64,000 nt of DNA from Eriocheir sinensis (GCF_024679095.1 NW_026111661.1:62001-126000); one strand, 5' to 3'; shown: positions 42,780 through 58,637, numbered from the stretch's first letter. Notes: generated by a model not told the origin, from the sequence alone. Numbers and translations: made by a program.

Positions 42780-45700
42780 AATTTACATTATTTGATATGT
42801 ATTTTGGATATATATTTTTATACGTATTTACATAATTTCATATGTATTTTGTATATATATTTCTATAGAAATCTACTTTATTTTATGTGTATTCGTATAT
42901 ATTTTGAAACAAATTTACATTGTTTTATATGTATTTTTGAATATCTCTTTTAAAACAAATTTACCTTACTGTATATGAATTTTGTATATTTATTTAAATA
43001 CAAATTAAAATATTTTAAGTTTATTTTGGTATATAAATTTTATAAAAATGCGATAATTTTGGGAATTTTGCATCTTTATTTTCATACAAATTTAAATTTT
43101 TTTATTGATATTCTTTTTATTTATTTTGATACTATTTTAAATGATTCTATATGTGTTTTGTATATATTTTTTTATAAAAATTTACATTATTTAATGTGTA
43201 TCTTGCATATATATTTTATACAAATTTACGTTATTTTAAGTGTAATTTTTTATATATTTTCATTCAAATTTACATTTATTTTAATTAAATATTACATTAT
43301 TTTATGTGTATTTTGTATACATTTTTTTATACGTATTTACTTAATTTTATGTGTATTTTGTATATATATTGTTATAGAAATCTACGTTTTTTTATTTGTA
43401 TTCGTATATATATTTTCAAACAAATTTACATTGTTTTATATGTATTTTTGCATATCTCTTTCAATACAAATTTACCTTATTGTATGTGTATTTTGTATAT
43501 TTTTTTCAATGCAAATTAAAATATTTTATGTGTATTTTGGTATATATATTTTTATAAGAAATGCGCTATTTTATGGGAATTTTGCATCTTTATTTTCATA
43601 CAAATTTACATTATTTTATTAATATTCGGTGTATTTATTTTGATACGATGTTACATTATTCTATTTGTTTTTTGTATATACTTTTTTATACATATTTACA
43701 TTATTTAATGTGTATCTTGCATATATATTTTATGCAAATTTATTATCTATTATATATTTTCATACAAATACACATTCTTTTCATAATATTTTGTTTATTT
43801 ATTTTGACACGAATTTACATTATTTGATATGTATCTTGTATATATTTTTATACGTATTTACTTAATTTCATATGGATTTTGTATATATTTTCTATAGAAA
43901 TCTACTTTATTTTATGTGTATTCGTATATATATTTTGAAACAAATTTACATTGTTTTATATGTATTTTTGAATATCTCTTTCAATACAAATTTACCTTAC
44001 TGTATATGCATTTTGTATATTTATTTCAATACAAATTTAAATATTTTATGTGTATTTTGGTAAATATATTTTTAAAAAAATGCGATAATTTTTGGGAATT
44101 TTGTTTTATTTTCATACAAATCTACATTATTTTATTGATATTCTGTGTATTTATTTTGATACGATTTTACATTATTCTATTTGTTTTTTGTATATATATT
44201 TTTTATACACATTTACATTATTTAATGTGTATCTTGCATATATATTTTATACAAATTTACGTTATTTTAAGTGTATTCGTTTATATATTTTCGTTCAAAT
44301 TTACATTATTTGATGTGTATTTTGTATATTTCTTTTCGAACAAATTTAAATTATTTTTGTGTATTTTTGTATATAGTTTTATATAAATTTAGGTTATTTT
44401 ATGTACGCATTTACATTATTTAGTGTGTGTTTTGTATATATATTTTTCTGCAAATTTACTTTATTTTATGTGCATTTTTGTACATATATTTTTATAGAAA
44501 TTTGCGTTATTTGTATATGTTTTCTCATACAAATTTACATTATTTTATTGCTATTTTGTTTATTTATTTTGATACGAATTATTTGATTAAATGTGTATTT
44601 TGTACATATTTTTTATACGTATTTACATTACTTAATGTGTATTTTGTTTATATATTTTTAAACAAATCTACGTTATTATATGTATTTGTATAAATATTTT
44701 GATACAGATTTACATTATTATATATATTTTGTATGTACATTTCAATTCAAATTTAGCTTATTTTAGCTGTATTTTGTATATATATTTTCATACAAATTTA
44801 ATTACTTCTGTGTATTTTTGTATATAGTTTTATACAAATTTACGCTATTTTATGTGTATTTTGTATATTTATATTTTTACAAATACACATTTTTGATACG
44901 TATTTACTTAATTTTATGTGTATTTTGTATATATATTTTTATAGAAATCTACGTTTTTTTTATTTGTATTCGTATATATATTTTGAAACAAATTTACATT
45001 GTTTTATATGTATTTTTGCATATCTCTTTCAATACAAATTTACCTTATTGTATGTGCAATTTGTATATTTAATTCAATACAAATTTAAATATTTTATGTG
45101 TATTTTGGTATATATATTTTTATAAGAATTGCGCTATTTTATGGGAATTTTGCATCTTTATTTTCATACAAATTTACATTATTTTATTAATATTAGGTGT
45201 ATTTATTTTGATACGAATTTACATTATTCTATTTGCTTTTTGTATATACTTTTTTATACATATTTACATTATTTAATGAGTATCTTGCATACATATTTTA
45301 TACAAATTTATTATCTATTATCTATTTTTATACAAATACACATTCTTTTCATGATATTTTGTTTATTTATTTTGACACGAATTTACATTATTTGATATGT
45401 ATTTTGTATATATATTTTAATACGTATGTACATAATTTCATATGTATTTTGTATATATATTTCTATAGAAATCTACTTTATTTTATGTGTATTCGTATAT
45501 ATATTTTGAAACAAATTTACATAATTTTATATGTATTTTTGAATATCTCTTTTAATACAAATTTACCTTACTGTATATGCATTTTGTATATTTATTTCAA
45601 TACAAATTTAAATATTTTATGTGTATTTTGGTATATATATTTTTATAAAAAATGCGATCATTTTTCGGAATTTTGCATCTTTATTTTCATACAAATTTAC

Positions 45701-47692
45701 ATTATTTTATTGATATTCTGTGTATTTATTTTGATACGATTTTACATTATTCTATTTGTTTTTTGTATATATTTTTTTATACACATTTACATTATTTAAT
45801 GTGTATCTTGCATATATATTTTATACAAATTTACGTTATTTTAACTGTATTTGTTTTTATATTTTCATTCAAATTTACATTTATTTTAATTCGAAATTAC
45901 ATTATTTTATGTGTATTTTGTATACATTTTTTATACGTATTTACTTAATTTTATGTGTATTTTGTATATATTTTTATAGAAATCTACGTTTTTTTTATTT
46001 GTATTCGTATATATATTTTGAAACAAATTTACATTGTTTTATATGTATTTTTGCATATCTCTTTTAATACAAATTTACCTTATTGTATGTGCATTTTGTA
46101 TATTTATTTCAATGCAAATTTAAATATTTTATGTGTATTTTGGTATATATATTTTATAAGAAATGCGCTATTTTATGGAATTTTGCATCTTTATTTTCAT
46201 ACAAATTTACATTATTTTATTAATATTCGGTGTATTTATTTTGATACGATGTTACATTCTTCTATTAGTATTTTTTATATACTTTTTTATACATATTTAC
46301 ATTATTTAATGTGTATCTTGCATATATATTTTATACAAATTTATTATCTATTATCTATTTTCATACAAATACACATTCTTTTCAAGATATTTTGTTTATT
46401 TATTTTGACACGAATTTACATTATTTGATATGTATTTTGTATATATTTTTATACGTATTTACATAATTTCATATGTATTTTGTACATATATTTCTATAGA
46501 AATCTACTTTATTTTATGTGTATTCGTATATATATTTTGAAACAAATTTACATTGTTTTATATGTATTTTTGAATATCTCTTTCAATACAAATTTACCTT
46601 ACTGTATATGCATTTTGTATATTTATTTCAATACAAATTTAAATATTTTATGTGTATTTTGGTAAATATATTTAAAAAAAAAAACGATAATTTTTGGGAA
46701 TTTTGTATCTTTATTTTCATACAAATTCACATTATTTTATTGATATTCTGTGTATTTATTTTGATATGATTCTACATTATTCTATTTGTTTTTGTATATA
46801 TATTTTTTATACATATTTACATTATTTAATGTGTATCTTGCATATATATTTTATACAAATTTACGTTATTTTAAGTGTATTTGTTTATATATTTTCATTC
46901 AAATTTACATTATTTGATGTGTATTTTGTATATGTATTTCAATACAAATTTACCTAATTTTATATTTTTATATGTTTTCTCATACAAATTTACATTATTT
47001 TATTGCTATTTTGTGTATTTATTTTGATATGAATTACATGATTATATGTGTATTTTGTACATATTTTTTATACGTATTTACATTACTTAATGTGTATTTT
47101 GTTTATATATTTTTAAACAAATCTACGTTATTATATGTATTTGTATAAATATTTTGATACAGATTTACATTATTTGATGTATTTTGTATGTACATTTCAA
47201 TTCAAATTTAGCTTATTTTAGCTGTATTTTGTATATATATTTTCATACAAATTTAATTACTTCTGTGTATTTTGGTATATAGTTTTATACAAATTTACGA
47301 TATTTTATGTGTATTTTGTATTTATATTTTTACAAATACACATTCTTTTACTGGTATTTTGTTTATTTATTTTGATACGATTTTTATGTATTTTTTGTTT
47401 TCATTTTTTTATACGTATTTACTTCATTTTATGTGTATTTTGTATATATTTTTATAGAAATCTACGTTATTTTATGTGTATTCGTATATATATTTTGAAA
47501 CAAATTTACATTGTTTTATATGTATTTTGCATATCTATTTCAATACAAACTTGCAAATTTACTATATTTTATGTGCATTTTTGTACATATATTTTTTTAG
47601 AAATTTGCGTTATTTTATGTGTATTTGTATATTTTTTCTCAAACAAATTTACATTATTTTATTGCTATTTTGTTTATTTATTTTGATACAAA
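42780..47692 (+). repeat. satellite block 25, forward, second well-ordered array
   Basis: Forward units with marker monomer near 42906, 43427 (variant TTTTCAAACA), 43937, 44995, 45508, 46020, 46539 and 47498: spacings 521, 510, 1058, 513, 512, 519 and 959 bp. It parallels block 5; the last interval is about 196 bp shorter than the 1155 bp seen twice elsewhere because monomers are missing after about 46965. From 46970 it matches 11450 onward. Confidence 0.85.
44995..47692 (+). repeat. 2.7-2.9 kb super-unit, copy d
   Basis: Marker spacings 513, 512, 519 and 959 bp, the fused join near 47550, and the forward-to-reverse switch at 47692. The short last interval reflects loss of about four monomers after 46965. 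Confidence 0.8.
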
Positions 47693-47715
47693 TGAAAATA
47701 GATATACAAAATATA
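47675..47715. other. recurring forward-to-reverse switch, copy 3
   Basis: Identical to the 12177 copy over the join (TGATACAAATGAAAATAGAT). Confidence 0.85.
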
Positions 47716-48990
47716 CATAAAATAAACTAAATTTGTATTGAAATATATATACAAAATACATAAAATAAGGTAAATTTGTATCAAAATACTTTAACAGATG
47801 CGCATAAAATAACGTAATTTTTTTTAAAATATACAAAATACACATTAAATAATGTAAATATGTATAAAAAATATATATACAAAACACAAATAGAATAATG
47901 AAAAATCGTATCAAAATAAATACACAGAATATTAATAAAACAATGTAAATTTGTATGAAAATAAAGATGCAAAATACCCATTAAATAACGCATTTTTTAT
48001 AAAAATATATATACCAAAATACACATGAAAAAATTAATTTGTATTTAAATAAATATACAAAATACACATAAAATGAAGTAAATACGTATAAGAAAATGTA
48101 TACAAAATACACATAAAATAATGTAAATTCGTATCAAAATAAATAAACAAAATACCAATAAAAGAATGTGTATTTGTATAAATATAAATATACAAAATAC
48201 ACATTAAATTACGTAAATTTGTATAAAACTATATACAAAAATACACAGAAGTAATTAATTTCGTATGAAAATAGATATACAAAATACAGATAAAATAAGC
48301 TAAATTTGAATTGAAATGTATATACAAAATACATAAAATAATGTAGATTTGTATCAAAATATTTATAAAAATACCCATAAAATAACGCATTTTTTTTTAT
48401 TTATAAAAATATATATACCAAAATACACATAAAAAAATTAAATTTGTATTAAAATAAATATACAAAAAACACATACAATAAGGTAAATTTGTATTGAAAT
48501 AGATATGCAAAATACATATAAACAATGTAAATTTGTTTCTAAATATATATACGAATACACATAAAATAACGTAGATTTCTATAAAAATATATATAAAAAA
48601 TACACATAAAATGTAGTAAATACGTATAAAAATGTATACAAAATACACATAAAATAATGTAAATTCGTATCAAAATAAATATACAAAATACCAATAAAAG
48701 AATGTGTATTTGTATAAATATAAATATACAAAATACACATAAAATAACGTAAATTTATATAAAACTATATACAAAAATACACAGAAGTATTTTAATTTGT
48801 ATGAAAATAGATATACAAAATAAGGTAAATTCGTTTCAAACTCAATAAACAAAATTCAGATAAAAGAACGTATATTTGTAGAAAAAATAAATATACAAAA
48901 TACATTGAATAACGAAAATTTGTATGAAATATATATACAAAAAAACAAAAATATTTCAATTTGTATGAAAATAAATATACAAAATACACA
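47693..48990 (-). repeat. satellite block 26, reverse
   Basis: Partner of block 6 (12178-13599), shorter by about 125 bp because of a three-monomer deletion near 48040. It ends in the same palindromic switch at 48990. Confidence 0.85.
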
Positions 48991-49016
48991 TGTATTTTGT
49001 ATATCTATTTTCACAC
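48964..49016. other. near-perfect palindromic switch, copy 2
   Basis: Same palindrome as at 13599, conserved in duplication A'. Confidence 0.9.
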
Positions 49017-49724
49017 AAATTTAATTACTTTTGTGTATTTTTGCATATAGTTTTATATAAATTTACGTTATTTTATTTGTATTTTGTATATTTATATATA
49101 TACAATACACATTCTTTTATTAGTATTTTGTTTATTTATTTTCATACGAGTTTACATTATTTTATGTGTATTTTGTATACCTTTTTTATACGTATTTACT
49201 TCATTTTATGTGTGTTTTGTATATTTATTTTCATAGAAATCTACGTTATTTTATGTGTATTCGTATATATATTTTGAAAAAAATTTACATGGTTTTATAT
49301 CTATTTTGCATATCTATTTCAATACAAATTTACCTTATTGTATGTGCATTTTGTATATTTATTTTAATACAAATTCAATTATTTTATGTGTGTCTTGGTA
49401 TAAATATTTTTATAAAAAATGCGTTATTTTATTGCATCTTAATTTTCATACAAATTTACATTATTTTATTAATATTCTGTGTATTTATTTTGATACGATT
49501 TTATATTATTCTATTTGTGTTTTGTATATATTCTTTTATACATATTTACATTATTTAATGTGTATTTTTTTATATATATTTTATACAAATTTACGTTATT
49601 TTAAGTGTATTTGTTTATATATTTTCATTCAAATTTACATTATTTTATGTGTATTTTGTAAATGTATTTCAATACAAATTTACCTAATTTTATGTGTATT
49701 TTGTATATTTATTTTCATACAAAT

Positions 49725-49876
<152 letters not shown>

Positions 49877-51884
49877 TTATTTATTTATACGTGTTTACAT
49901 CATTTGATGTGTATTTTGTATATATATTTCTATAGAAATCTACGTTGATTTATGAGTATTCGTATATAGATTTTGAAATTAATTTACACTGTTTTATGTG
50001 TATTTTGCATATTTTTTCAATACAAATTTACCTTATTGTATATGCACTTTGTATATTAATTTTAATACAAATTTAATTATGCTATGTGTATTTTTGTATA
50101 TGTATTTTTATAAAAATATGCTTTATTTTATGGGTATTTTTCATTTTTATTTTCATACAAATTTACATTATTTTATTTATATTCTGTTTTTTTTTAAACA
50201 ATTTTACATTATTCTATGTGTATTTTATATATCTATTTTTATACGTATTTACTTAATTCTATGTGTATTTTGTATATATATTTTTATAGAAATCTACGTT
50301 ATTTTATGTGTATTCGTATATATATTTTGAAACAAATTTACATTGTTTTATATGTATTTTTGCATATCTCTTTCAATACAAATTTACCTTATTGTATGTG
50401 CATTTTGTATATTTATTTCAATACAAATTTAAATATTTTATGTGTATTTTGGTATATATATTTTTATAAGATATGCGCTATTTGATGGGAATATTGCATC
50501 TTTATTTTCATACAAATTTACATTATTTTATTAATATTCGGTGTATTTATTTTGATACGATTTCACATTATTCTATTTGTTTTTTGTATATATTTTTTTT
50601 ATACATATTTATATTATTTAATGTGTATCTTGCATCTTTTATCGTAATTTTGTTTATTTATTTTTATACGAATTTATATTATTTTAGGTGTATTTGATAT
50701 GTATATTTTTATACTTATTTATATCATTTTATTTGTGTTTTGAATATATATTTTCATAGAAATTTACTCTATTTTATGGGTATTCGTATATATATATTGA
50801 TACAAATTTACATTATTTATGTTTATTTTGCATATCTATTTCAATACAAATTTACCATATTGTATGTGTATTTTTTATATTTATTTTAATACAAATTTAA
50901 TTATTTTATGTGTATTTTTGTAAAAATAAGCGTTATCATTTGGGTATTTTGCATCTTTATTTTCATACAAATTTACATTATTTTATTGATATTCTGTTTA
51001 TTTATTTTGATACGATTTTACATTATTCTATGTGTATTTTGTATATATATTTTTATACACATTTACATTATTTAATGTATATTTTGTATATATATTTTAT
51101 ATAAATTTACGCTATTTTATGTGTATTTGTTTATATATTTTCATACAAATTTACTATATTTTATGTGTAATTTGTATATGTATTTCAATACAGATTTGCC
51201 TAATTTTATGTGTATTTTGCATATCTATTTTCAAACAAATTTAAATTATTTTTATGTATTTTTTATATATTTTTATACAAATTTTAGTTATTTTATTTGC
51301 ATTTTGTATTTATATTTTCCTACAAATATACATTCTTTAGGTGGAATTTTGTCCATTTATTTTCATAAGAATTTACATAATTTTATGTGTATTTTGTATA
51401 TATATTTTCTACGTACTTATATTATTTTATGTGTATTTTTTATATATATTTTCATAAAAATTTACGTTATTTTATTGTGTGTATTCGTATATGATTTGAT
51501 ACAAATTTACATTATTTTATGTTTATTTTGCATATCTATTTCAATATAGATTTACCTTATTGTATGTGTATTTTGTATATTTATTTTAATACAAATTTAA
51601 TTATTTTATGTGTACTTTGTATACATTTTCTTATACGTATTTACTTCATTTAATGTGTATTTTGTATATATATTTTTATAGTAATCTACGTTATTTTATG
51701 TGTATTGGTATATATATTTTGAAGCAAATTTACATTGTTTTATATGTATTTAGCATATCTATTTCAATATAAATCTTTCTTATTGTATGTGCATTTTGTA
51801 TATTTATTGTAATACAAATTTTAAATATTTATTATTTTGGTATATATATTTTTATAAAAAGAGTTTTATATAAATTTAAAATAT

Positions 51885-52730
51885 TTTATGTGTATTTTGT
51901 ATATCTATTTTCATACAAATACACATTTTTTATCGATATTTTATTTATTTATATTGACGCGAATTCACATTATTTAATGTGTATTGTGTATATATATTTT
52001 TATACGTATTTACGTCATTTCATGTGTATTTTGTATATATATTTCTATAGAAATATATGTTATTTTATGTGTATTCGTATATATATTTTGAAACAAATAT
52101 ACATTGTTTTATGTGCATTTTGCATATTTTTTCAATATAAATTTACCTTATTGTACGTGCATTTTGTATATTAATTTTAATACAAATTTAATTATTCTAT
52201 GTGTATTTTTGTATATGTATTTTAATAAAAAAATGCTTTATTTTATGGGTATTTTGCGTCTTTATTTTCATACAAATTTACATTATTTTATTGATATTCT
52301 GTGTATTTATTTTGATACGATTTTACATTATTCTATGTATATTTTGCATATGTATTTCATACAAATGAACGTTATTTTATGTGAATTTGTTTTCATTTCA
52401 TACAAATTTACACTATTTTATGTGTATTTTGTACATGTATTTAAATACAAATTTAAATAATTATATGTGTATTATGTATATCTATTTTCATACAAATTGA
52501 AATTAATTTTGTGTATTTTAGTATATATTTTTATTCAAATTTTCGTAATTTTATGTAAATTTTGTATATTTATTTTCCTTCAAATATACGTTCTTTTATC
52601 GGAATTTTGTTTATTTATTTTGATACGAGTTTTCATTATTTTAGGTGTATTTGATATATATATTTTTATACTTATTTACATAATTTTATATGTATTTTGA
52701 ATATATATTTTCATAGAAATTTACTCTATT
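51885..52730 (+). repeat. direct duplicate of 54585-55425
   Basis: About 845 bp with the same order of monomer variants, including GACGCGAATTCACATT here versus GATGCGAATTTACATT there and ATTTACGTCATTTCATGTG in both. Confidence 0.8.
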
Positions 52731-54584
52731 TTATGTGTATTCGTATATATATTTTGATATAAATTTACATTATTTATGTGTATTTCGCATATCCATTTCA
52801 ATACAAATTTTCTTTATTGTATGTGCCTTTTGTATATTTATTTTGATGCAAATTTAATTATTTTTATTTTATTTTGTATATATATTTTAAACAAATATGC
52901 GTTATTATATGGGTATTTTGCATCTTTATTTTCATACAAATTTACATTATTTTATTGATTGTCTGTTTATTTATTTTGATACGATTTTACGTTATTCTGT
53001 GTATTTTGTATATATATTTTTAGACATATTTACATTATTTAATGTATATTTTGTACATATATTTTATGGAAATTTACGTTATCTTATGTGTATTTGTTTA
53101 TATATTTTCATACAAATTTACATTATTTTATGTGTATTTTGTATATGTATTTCAAAAAAAATTTGCCTAATTTCATTTGTATTTTGCATATCTATTTTCA
53201 AACAAATTTAAATTATTTTTGTGTATTTTTGTATTATCTTTATACAATTTTTTTTTTTTATTTGTATTTTGTATAAATATTTTCCTACACATATTCATTC
53301 TTTTAGAGGAAATTTTTTTTATTTATTTTGATACGAATTTACATTATTTTATGTGTATTTTGTATATATATTTTTCTATGTATTTACATTATTTTATGTG
53401 TATTTTGTATATATATTTTCATAAAAATTTACGTATTTTTATTGTGTGTATTCGTATATATTTTGATAAAAAATTTCATTATTTTATGTGTTTTTTGCAT
53501 ATCTATTTCAATTAAAATCTACCTTATTGTATGTGTATTTTGTATAATTATTTTAATACAAATTTAATTATTTTATGTGTATTTTTGTATATATATTTTT
53601 TTAAATATGAGATATTTTATGGGTATCTTGCATCTTTAAATTTATAAATTTTTACATTACGTACATATCTTTTATACGTATTTACATTATTTAATGTGTA
53701 TTTTGTTTATATATTTTTATACAAATCTACGTTATTATATGTGTATTTGAATATATATTTTGATACAAATTTACATTATTTTATGTATTTTCTATATTTA
53801 TTTCAATTCAAATTTAGCTTATTTTATGTGTCTATTGTATATCTATTTTCATACAAATTTAATTATTTTTGTTTATTTTTGTATATAGTTTTGTACAATT
53901 TTACGTTATTTTATGTGTATTTTGTATATTTATATTTATACAAGTAAATATTCTTTTATTGGCATTTAGTTTATTTATTTTGATACGAATTTACATTATT
54001 TTATGTGTATTTTGTATACATTTTCTTATACGTATTTACTTCATTTTATGTGTATTTTGTATATATATTTTATAGAAATCTACGTTATTTTATGTGTATT
54101 CGTATGTATATTTTGAAACAAATTTACATTGTTTTATATGTATTTTGCATATCTATCTCAATACAAATTTACCTTATTGTATGTGCATTTTGTATATTTA
54201 TTGTAATACAAATTTAAATATTTTATGTGCATTTTGGTATATATATTTTCATAAAAAATGCGTTGTTTTATGGGTATTTTCCATCTTTATTTTAATACAA
54301 ATTTACATTATTTTATTAATATTCTGTGTATTTATTTTGATACAATTTTACATTATTCTATTTGTTTTTTTGTATATATTTTTTTTATACATATTTCCAT
54401 TATTTAATGTGTATTTTCTATATATATTTCATACAAATTTTCGTTATTTTAAGTGTATTTGTTTATATTTTTTTATTCAAATTTACATTATTTTATGTGT
54501 ATTTTGTATATATATTTTATACAAATTTAAATTATTTTTTGTGTATTTTTGTATAGAGTTTTATACAAATTTACAATATTTTAT

Positions 54585-55425
54585 GTGTATTTTGTATATC
54601 TATTTTCATACAAATACACATTCTTTTATTGATATTTTGTTTATTTATTTTGATGCGAATTTACATTATTTAATGTGTATTGTGTATATATATTTTTATA
54701 CGTATTTACGTCATTTCATGTGTATTTTGTATATATATTTCTATAGAAATATACGTTATTTTATGTGTATTCGTATATATATTTTGAAACAAATATACAT
54801 TGTTTTATGTGCATTTTGCATATTTTTTCAATACAAATTTACCTTATTGTACGTGCATTTTGTATATTAATTTTAATACAAATTTAGCTATTCTATGTGT
54901 ATTTTTGTATATGTATTTTTATAAAAATATGCTTTATCTTATGGGTATTTTGCATCTGTATTTTCATACAAAATTACATTATTTTATTGATGTTCTGTGT
55001 ATTTATTTTGATACGATTTTACATTATTCTATGTATATTTTGTATATCTATTTTATACCAATGTATGTTATTTTTTGTGAATTTGTTTTCATTTCATACA
55101 AATTTACATTATTTTATGTGAATTTTGTACATGTATTTAAATAAAAATTTAACTAATTATATGTGTATTTTGAGTATCTATTTTCATACAAATTGAAATT
55201 AATTGTGTGCATTTTTGAATATATTTTTATTCAAATTTTCGTAATTTTATGTGTATTTTGTATATTTATTTTCCTACAATTATACGTTCTTTTATCGGAA
55301 TTTTATTTATTTATTTTGATACGAATTTTCATTTTTTTTAGGTGTATTTGATATATATATTTTTATACTTATTTACATAATTTTATATGTATTTTGAATA
55401 TATATTTTCATAGAAATTTACTCTA
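54585..55425 (+). repeat. direct duplicate of 51885-52730
   Basis: Partner of the preceding entry, displaced by about 2.7 kb; also the left part of duplication C'. Confidence 0.8.
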
Positions 55426-57784
55426 TATGTATATATATAGAAAATACACATGAAATAATCTAAATTCGTATTGAAATAAATGAACAAAATACCGATAAAA
55501 TGAAGTAATTTTGAATGAAAATATATATAGAAAATACACATAAAATAACGTAAATACAAATAAATATATACACGTAAAATTATTTGAATTTGAATGAAAA
55601 TAGATATAAAAATAAACTTAAAATAAGGCAAATTTATAATGAAATATATACAAAATACACATAAAATAATGTAGATTTGTTTCAAAATATATATACGAAT
55701 ACACATAAAATAACGTAGATTTCTATAGAAATATATATACAAAATACACATGAAATGTTGTAAATACGTATAAAAATATATATACAAAATACACATGAAA
55801 TAATGTAAATTCGTGTGAAAATAAATAATTAAAGTATTAATAAAAGAATGTCTATTTGTATGAAAATACATATACAAAAAACACATAAAATAACGTAAAT
55901 TTGTATAAAACTATATATAAAAATACACAAAAATAAGTTAAATTTGTATGAAAATAAATATACAAAATACACATAATATTAGGTAAATTTGTAAAGAAAT
56001 ACATATACAAAATACACATAAAATAATGTAATTTTGAATGAAAATATATAAACAAATACACTTAAATTACCATAAATTTGTATAAAATATATATAAAAAA
56101 TACTCATTAAATAATGTAAATATGTATAAAAAAATATATACAAAACAAAAATAGAATAATGTAAAATCGTATTAAAATAAATACACAGAATGTAAATAAA
56201 ATAATGTAAATTTGTATGAAAATAAAGATGCAAAATACCCATATAATAACGCATTTTTTATAAATATACAAAATACACATGAAAGGATAAAAATATATAT
56301 ACAAAATACACATTAAATAATGTAAATTCGCGTCAAAATAAATAAACAAAATGTCAATAAAAGAATGTGTATTTGTATGAAAATAAATATACAAAATACA
56401 CATAAGATAACATAAATTTGTATAAAACTATATACAAAAATACACAAAAATAATTGAAATTTGTATGAAAATAAATATACAAAATACACATAAAATTAGA
56501 TAAATTTGTATTGAAATACATATACAAAATACACATAAAATACTGTAAATTTGAATGAAAATACATAAACAAATACACTTAAAATAACGTAAATTTGTAT
56601 TAAAAAATATATACAAAACACAAATAGAATAATGTAATAAAATAATGTAAATTTGTATGAAAATAAAGAAGCAAAATACCCATAAAATAACGCTTTTTTT
56701 TAAATATATATACAAAAATACACATAGAAAAATTTATTTGTATTAAAATAAATATACAAAATACACATACAATAAGGTAAATCTGTATTGAAATAGATAT
56801 GCAAAATACATATAAAACAATGTAAATTTGTTTCAAAATATAAATACGAATACACATAAAATAACGTAGATTTGTATAAAAATATATAAAAAAAATACAC
56901 GTAAAATGAAGTAAATACGTATAAAAAAATGTATACAAAATACACATAAAATAATGTAAATTCGTATCAAAATAAATTAACAAAATACCAATAAAATACC
57001 AATAAATATAAATATACAAAATACACATAAAATACCGTAAATTTGTATAAAACTATATACAAAAATACACAGAAGTAATTAAATTCGTATGAAAATAGAT
57101 ATACAAAATACAGATAAAATAAGCTAAATTTGAATTGAAATGTATATACAAAATACATAAAATAATGTAAATTTGTATCAAAATATTTATAAAAATACAT
57201 ATAATAACGTAAATTTGTTTAAAAATATATAAACAAAATACATATTAAGGAATGTAAATACGTATAAAAAATATGTACAAAATACACATATAATCATGTA
57301 ATTCGTATCAAACTAAATAAACAAAAAAGCAATAAAATAATGTAAATTTGTATGAGAAAACATATACAAATACATATAAAATAACGCTAATTTCTATAAA
57401 AAAAATATGTCCTAAAATGAACGGAAAATAAATTAGCTTTGGATAAAAATATATATACAAAACACACATTAAATAATGTAAATGCGTACATAAAATAACC
57501 TAAATATGTATAAAACTATATACAAAAATACACAAAAATAATTTAAATTTGTATGAAAAGAAATATAGAAAATACACATAAAATTAGGGTAATTTCTATT
57601 GAAATACATATACAAAATACACATAAAATAATGTAAATTTGAAAGAAAATATATAAACAAATACACATATAATAACGTGTAAATTTGTATGAAATATATA
57701 TACAAAATACACATTAAATAACTTAAATATGTATAAAAAAATATATACAAAACACAAATAGAATAATGTAAAATCGTATCAAAA
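54720..57784. repeat. segmental duplication C' (partner 18278-21275)
   Basis: Same order as C with the switch at 55433. It is cut off at 57784 within AAATCGTATCAAAA, where forward sequence begins. Confidence 0.85.
55434..57784 (-). repeat. satellite block 28, reverse
   Basis: Reverse units matching 18951-21275 (offset about 36,490-36,510), with local deletions, for example of about 35-40 bp near 56275 and 56990. It ends abruptly at 57784, where the partner copy continues in the same orientation. Confidence 0.85.
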
Positions 57785-58614
57785 TTTACGTTATTATATG
57801 TATTTTTATAAATATTTTGATACATATATACATTATTTTATGTATTTTGTATATACATTTCAATTCAAATTTAGCTTATTTTATCTGTATTTTGTATATC
57901 TATTTTCATACGAATTTAATTACTTCTGAGTATTTTTGTATATAGTTTTATACAAATTTACGTTATTTTATGTGTATTTTGTATATTTATATTTATACAA
58001 ATACACATTCTTTTATTGGTATTTTGTTTATTTATTTTGATACGAATTTACATTATTTATTTGTGTTTTTTGTATACATTTTCTTATACGTATTTACTTC
58101 ATTTTATTTGTATTTTGTATATATATTTTTATACAAATCTACGTTATTTTATTGTAATCGTATATATTTTGAAACAAATTTATCTTGTTTTATATGTATT
58201 TTGCATATCTATTTCAATACAGATTTACCTTATTGTATGTGTATTTTGTATATTTATTTTAATACAAATTAATTTTTTCATGTGTATTTTGGTATATATA
58301 TTTTTATAAAAAATGCATTATTTAAAGGGTATTTTGCATCTTTATTTTCATACAAATTTACATTGTTTTATTAATATTCTGTGTATTTGTTTTGATACGA
58401 TTTTACATTATTCTATTTGTGTTTTGTATATATTTTTTTATACATATTTACATTATTTAATGTGTAGTTTGTATATTTTAAAACAAATTTACGTTATTTT
58501 ATGCGCATCTGTTAAAATATTTTGATACAAATTTACATTATTTTATGTATTTTGTATATATATTTCAATACATATTTAGTTTATTTTATGTATATTTTGT
58601 ATATCTATTTTCAT
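57785..58614 (+). repeat. satellite block 29, forward
   Basis: Forward units; from 57908 it matches 15993-16712, ending at the same forward-to-reverse switch (ATTTTCATTCGTATCAAAAT). Confidence 0.85.
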
Positions 58615-58637
58615 TCGTATCAAAATAAATAAACAAA
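58597..58637. other. recurring forward-to-reverse switch, inverted copy 2
   Basis: Same as 16695-16735 over the join, in the partner duplication B'. Confidence 0.85.

Noticed and set aside
53247..53260. Poly-T run as a retroposon tail on the minus strand
   Set aside because: Only about 13 bases, inside a normal monomer, with no element body next to it.
54094..54870. Long open reading frames (up to 258 codons) as genes
   Set aside because: They are translations of the 45-bp repeat, low in complexity, follow block orientation and have no recognisable domain, start context or codon usage beyond the repeat.
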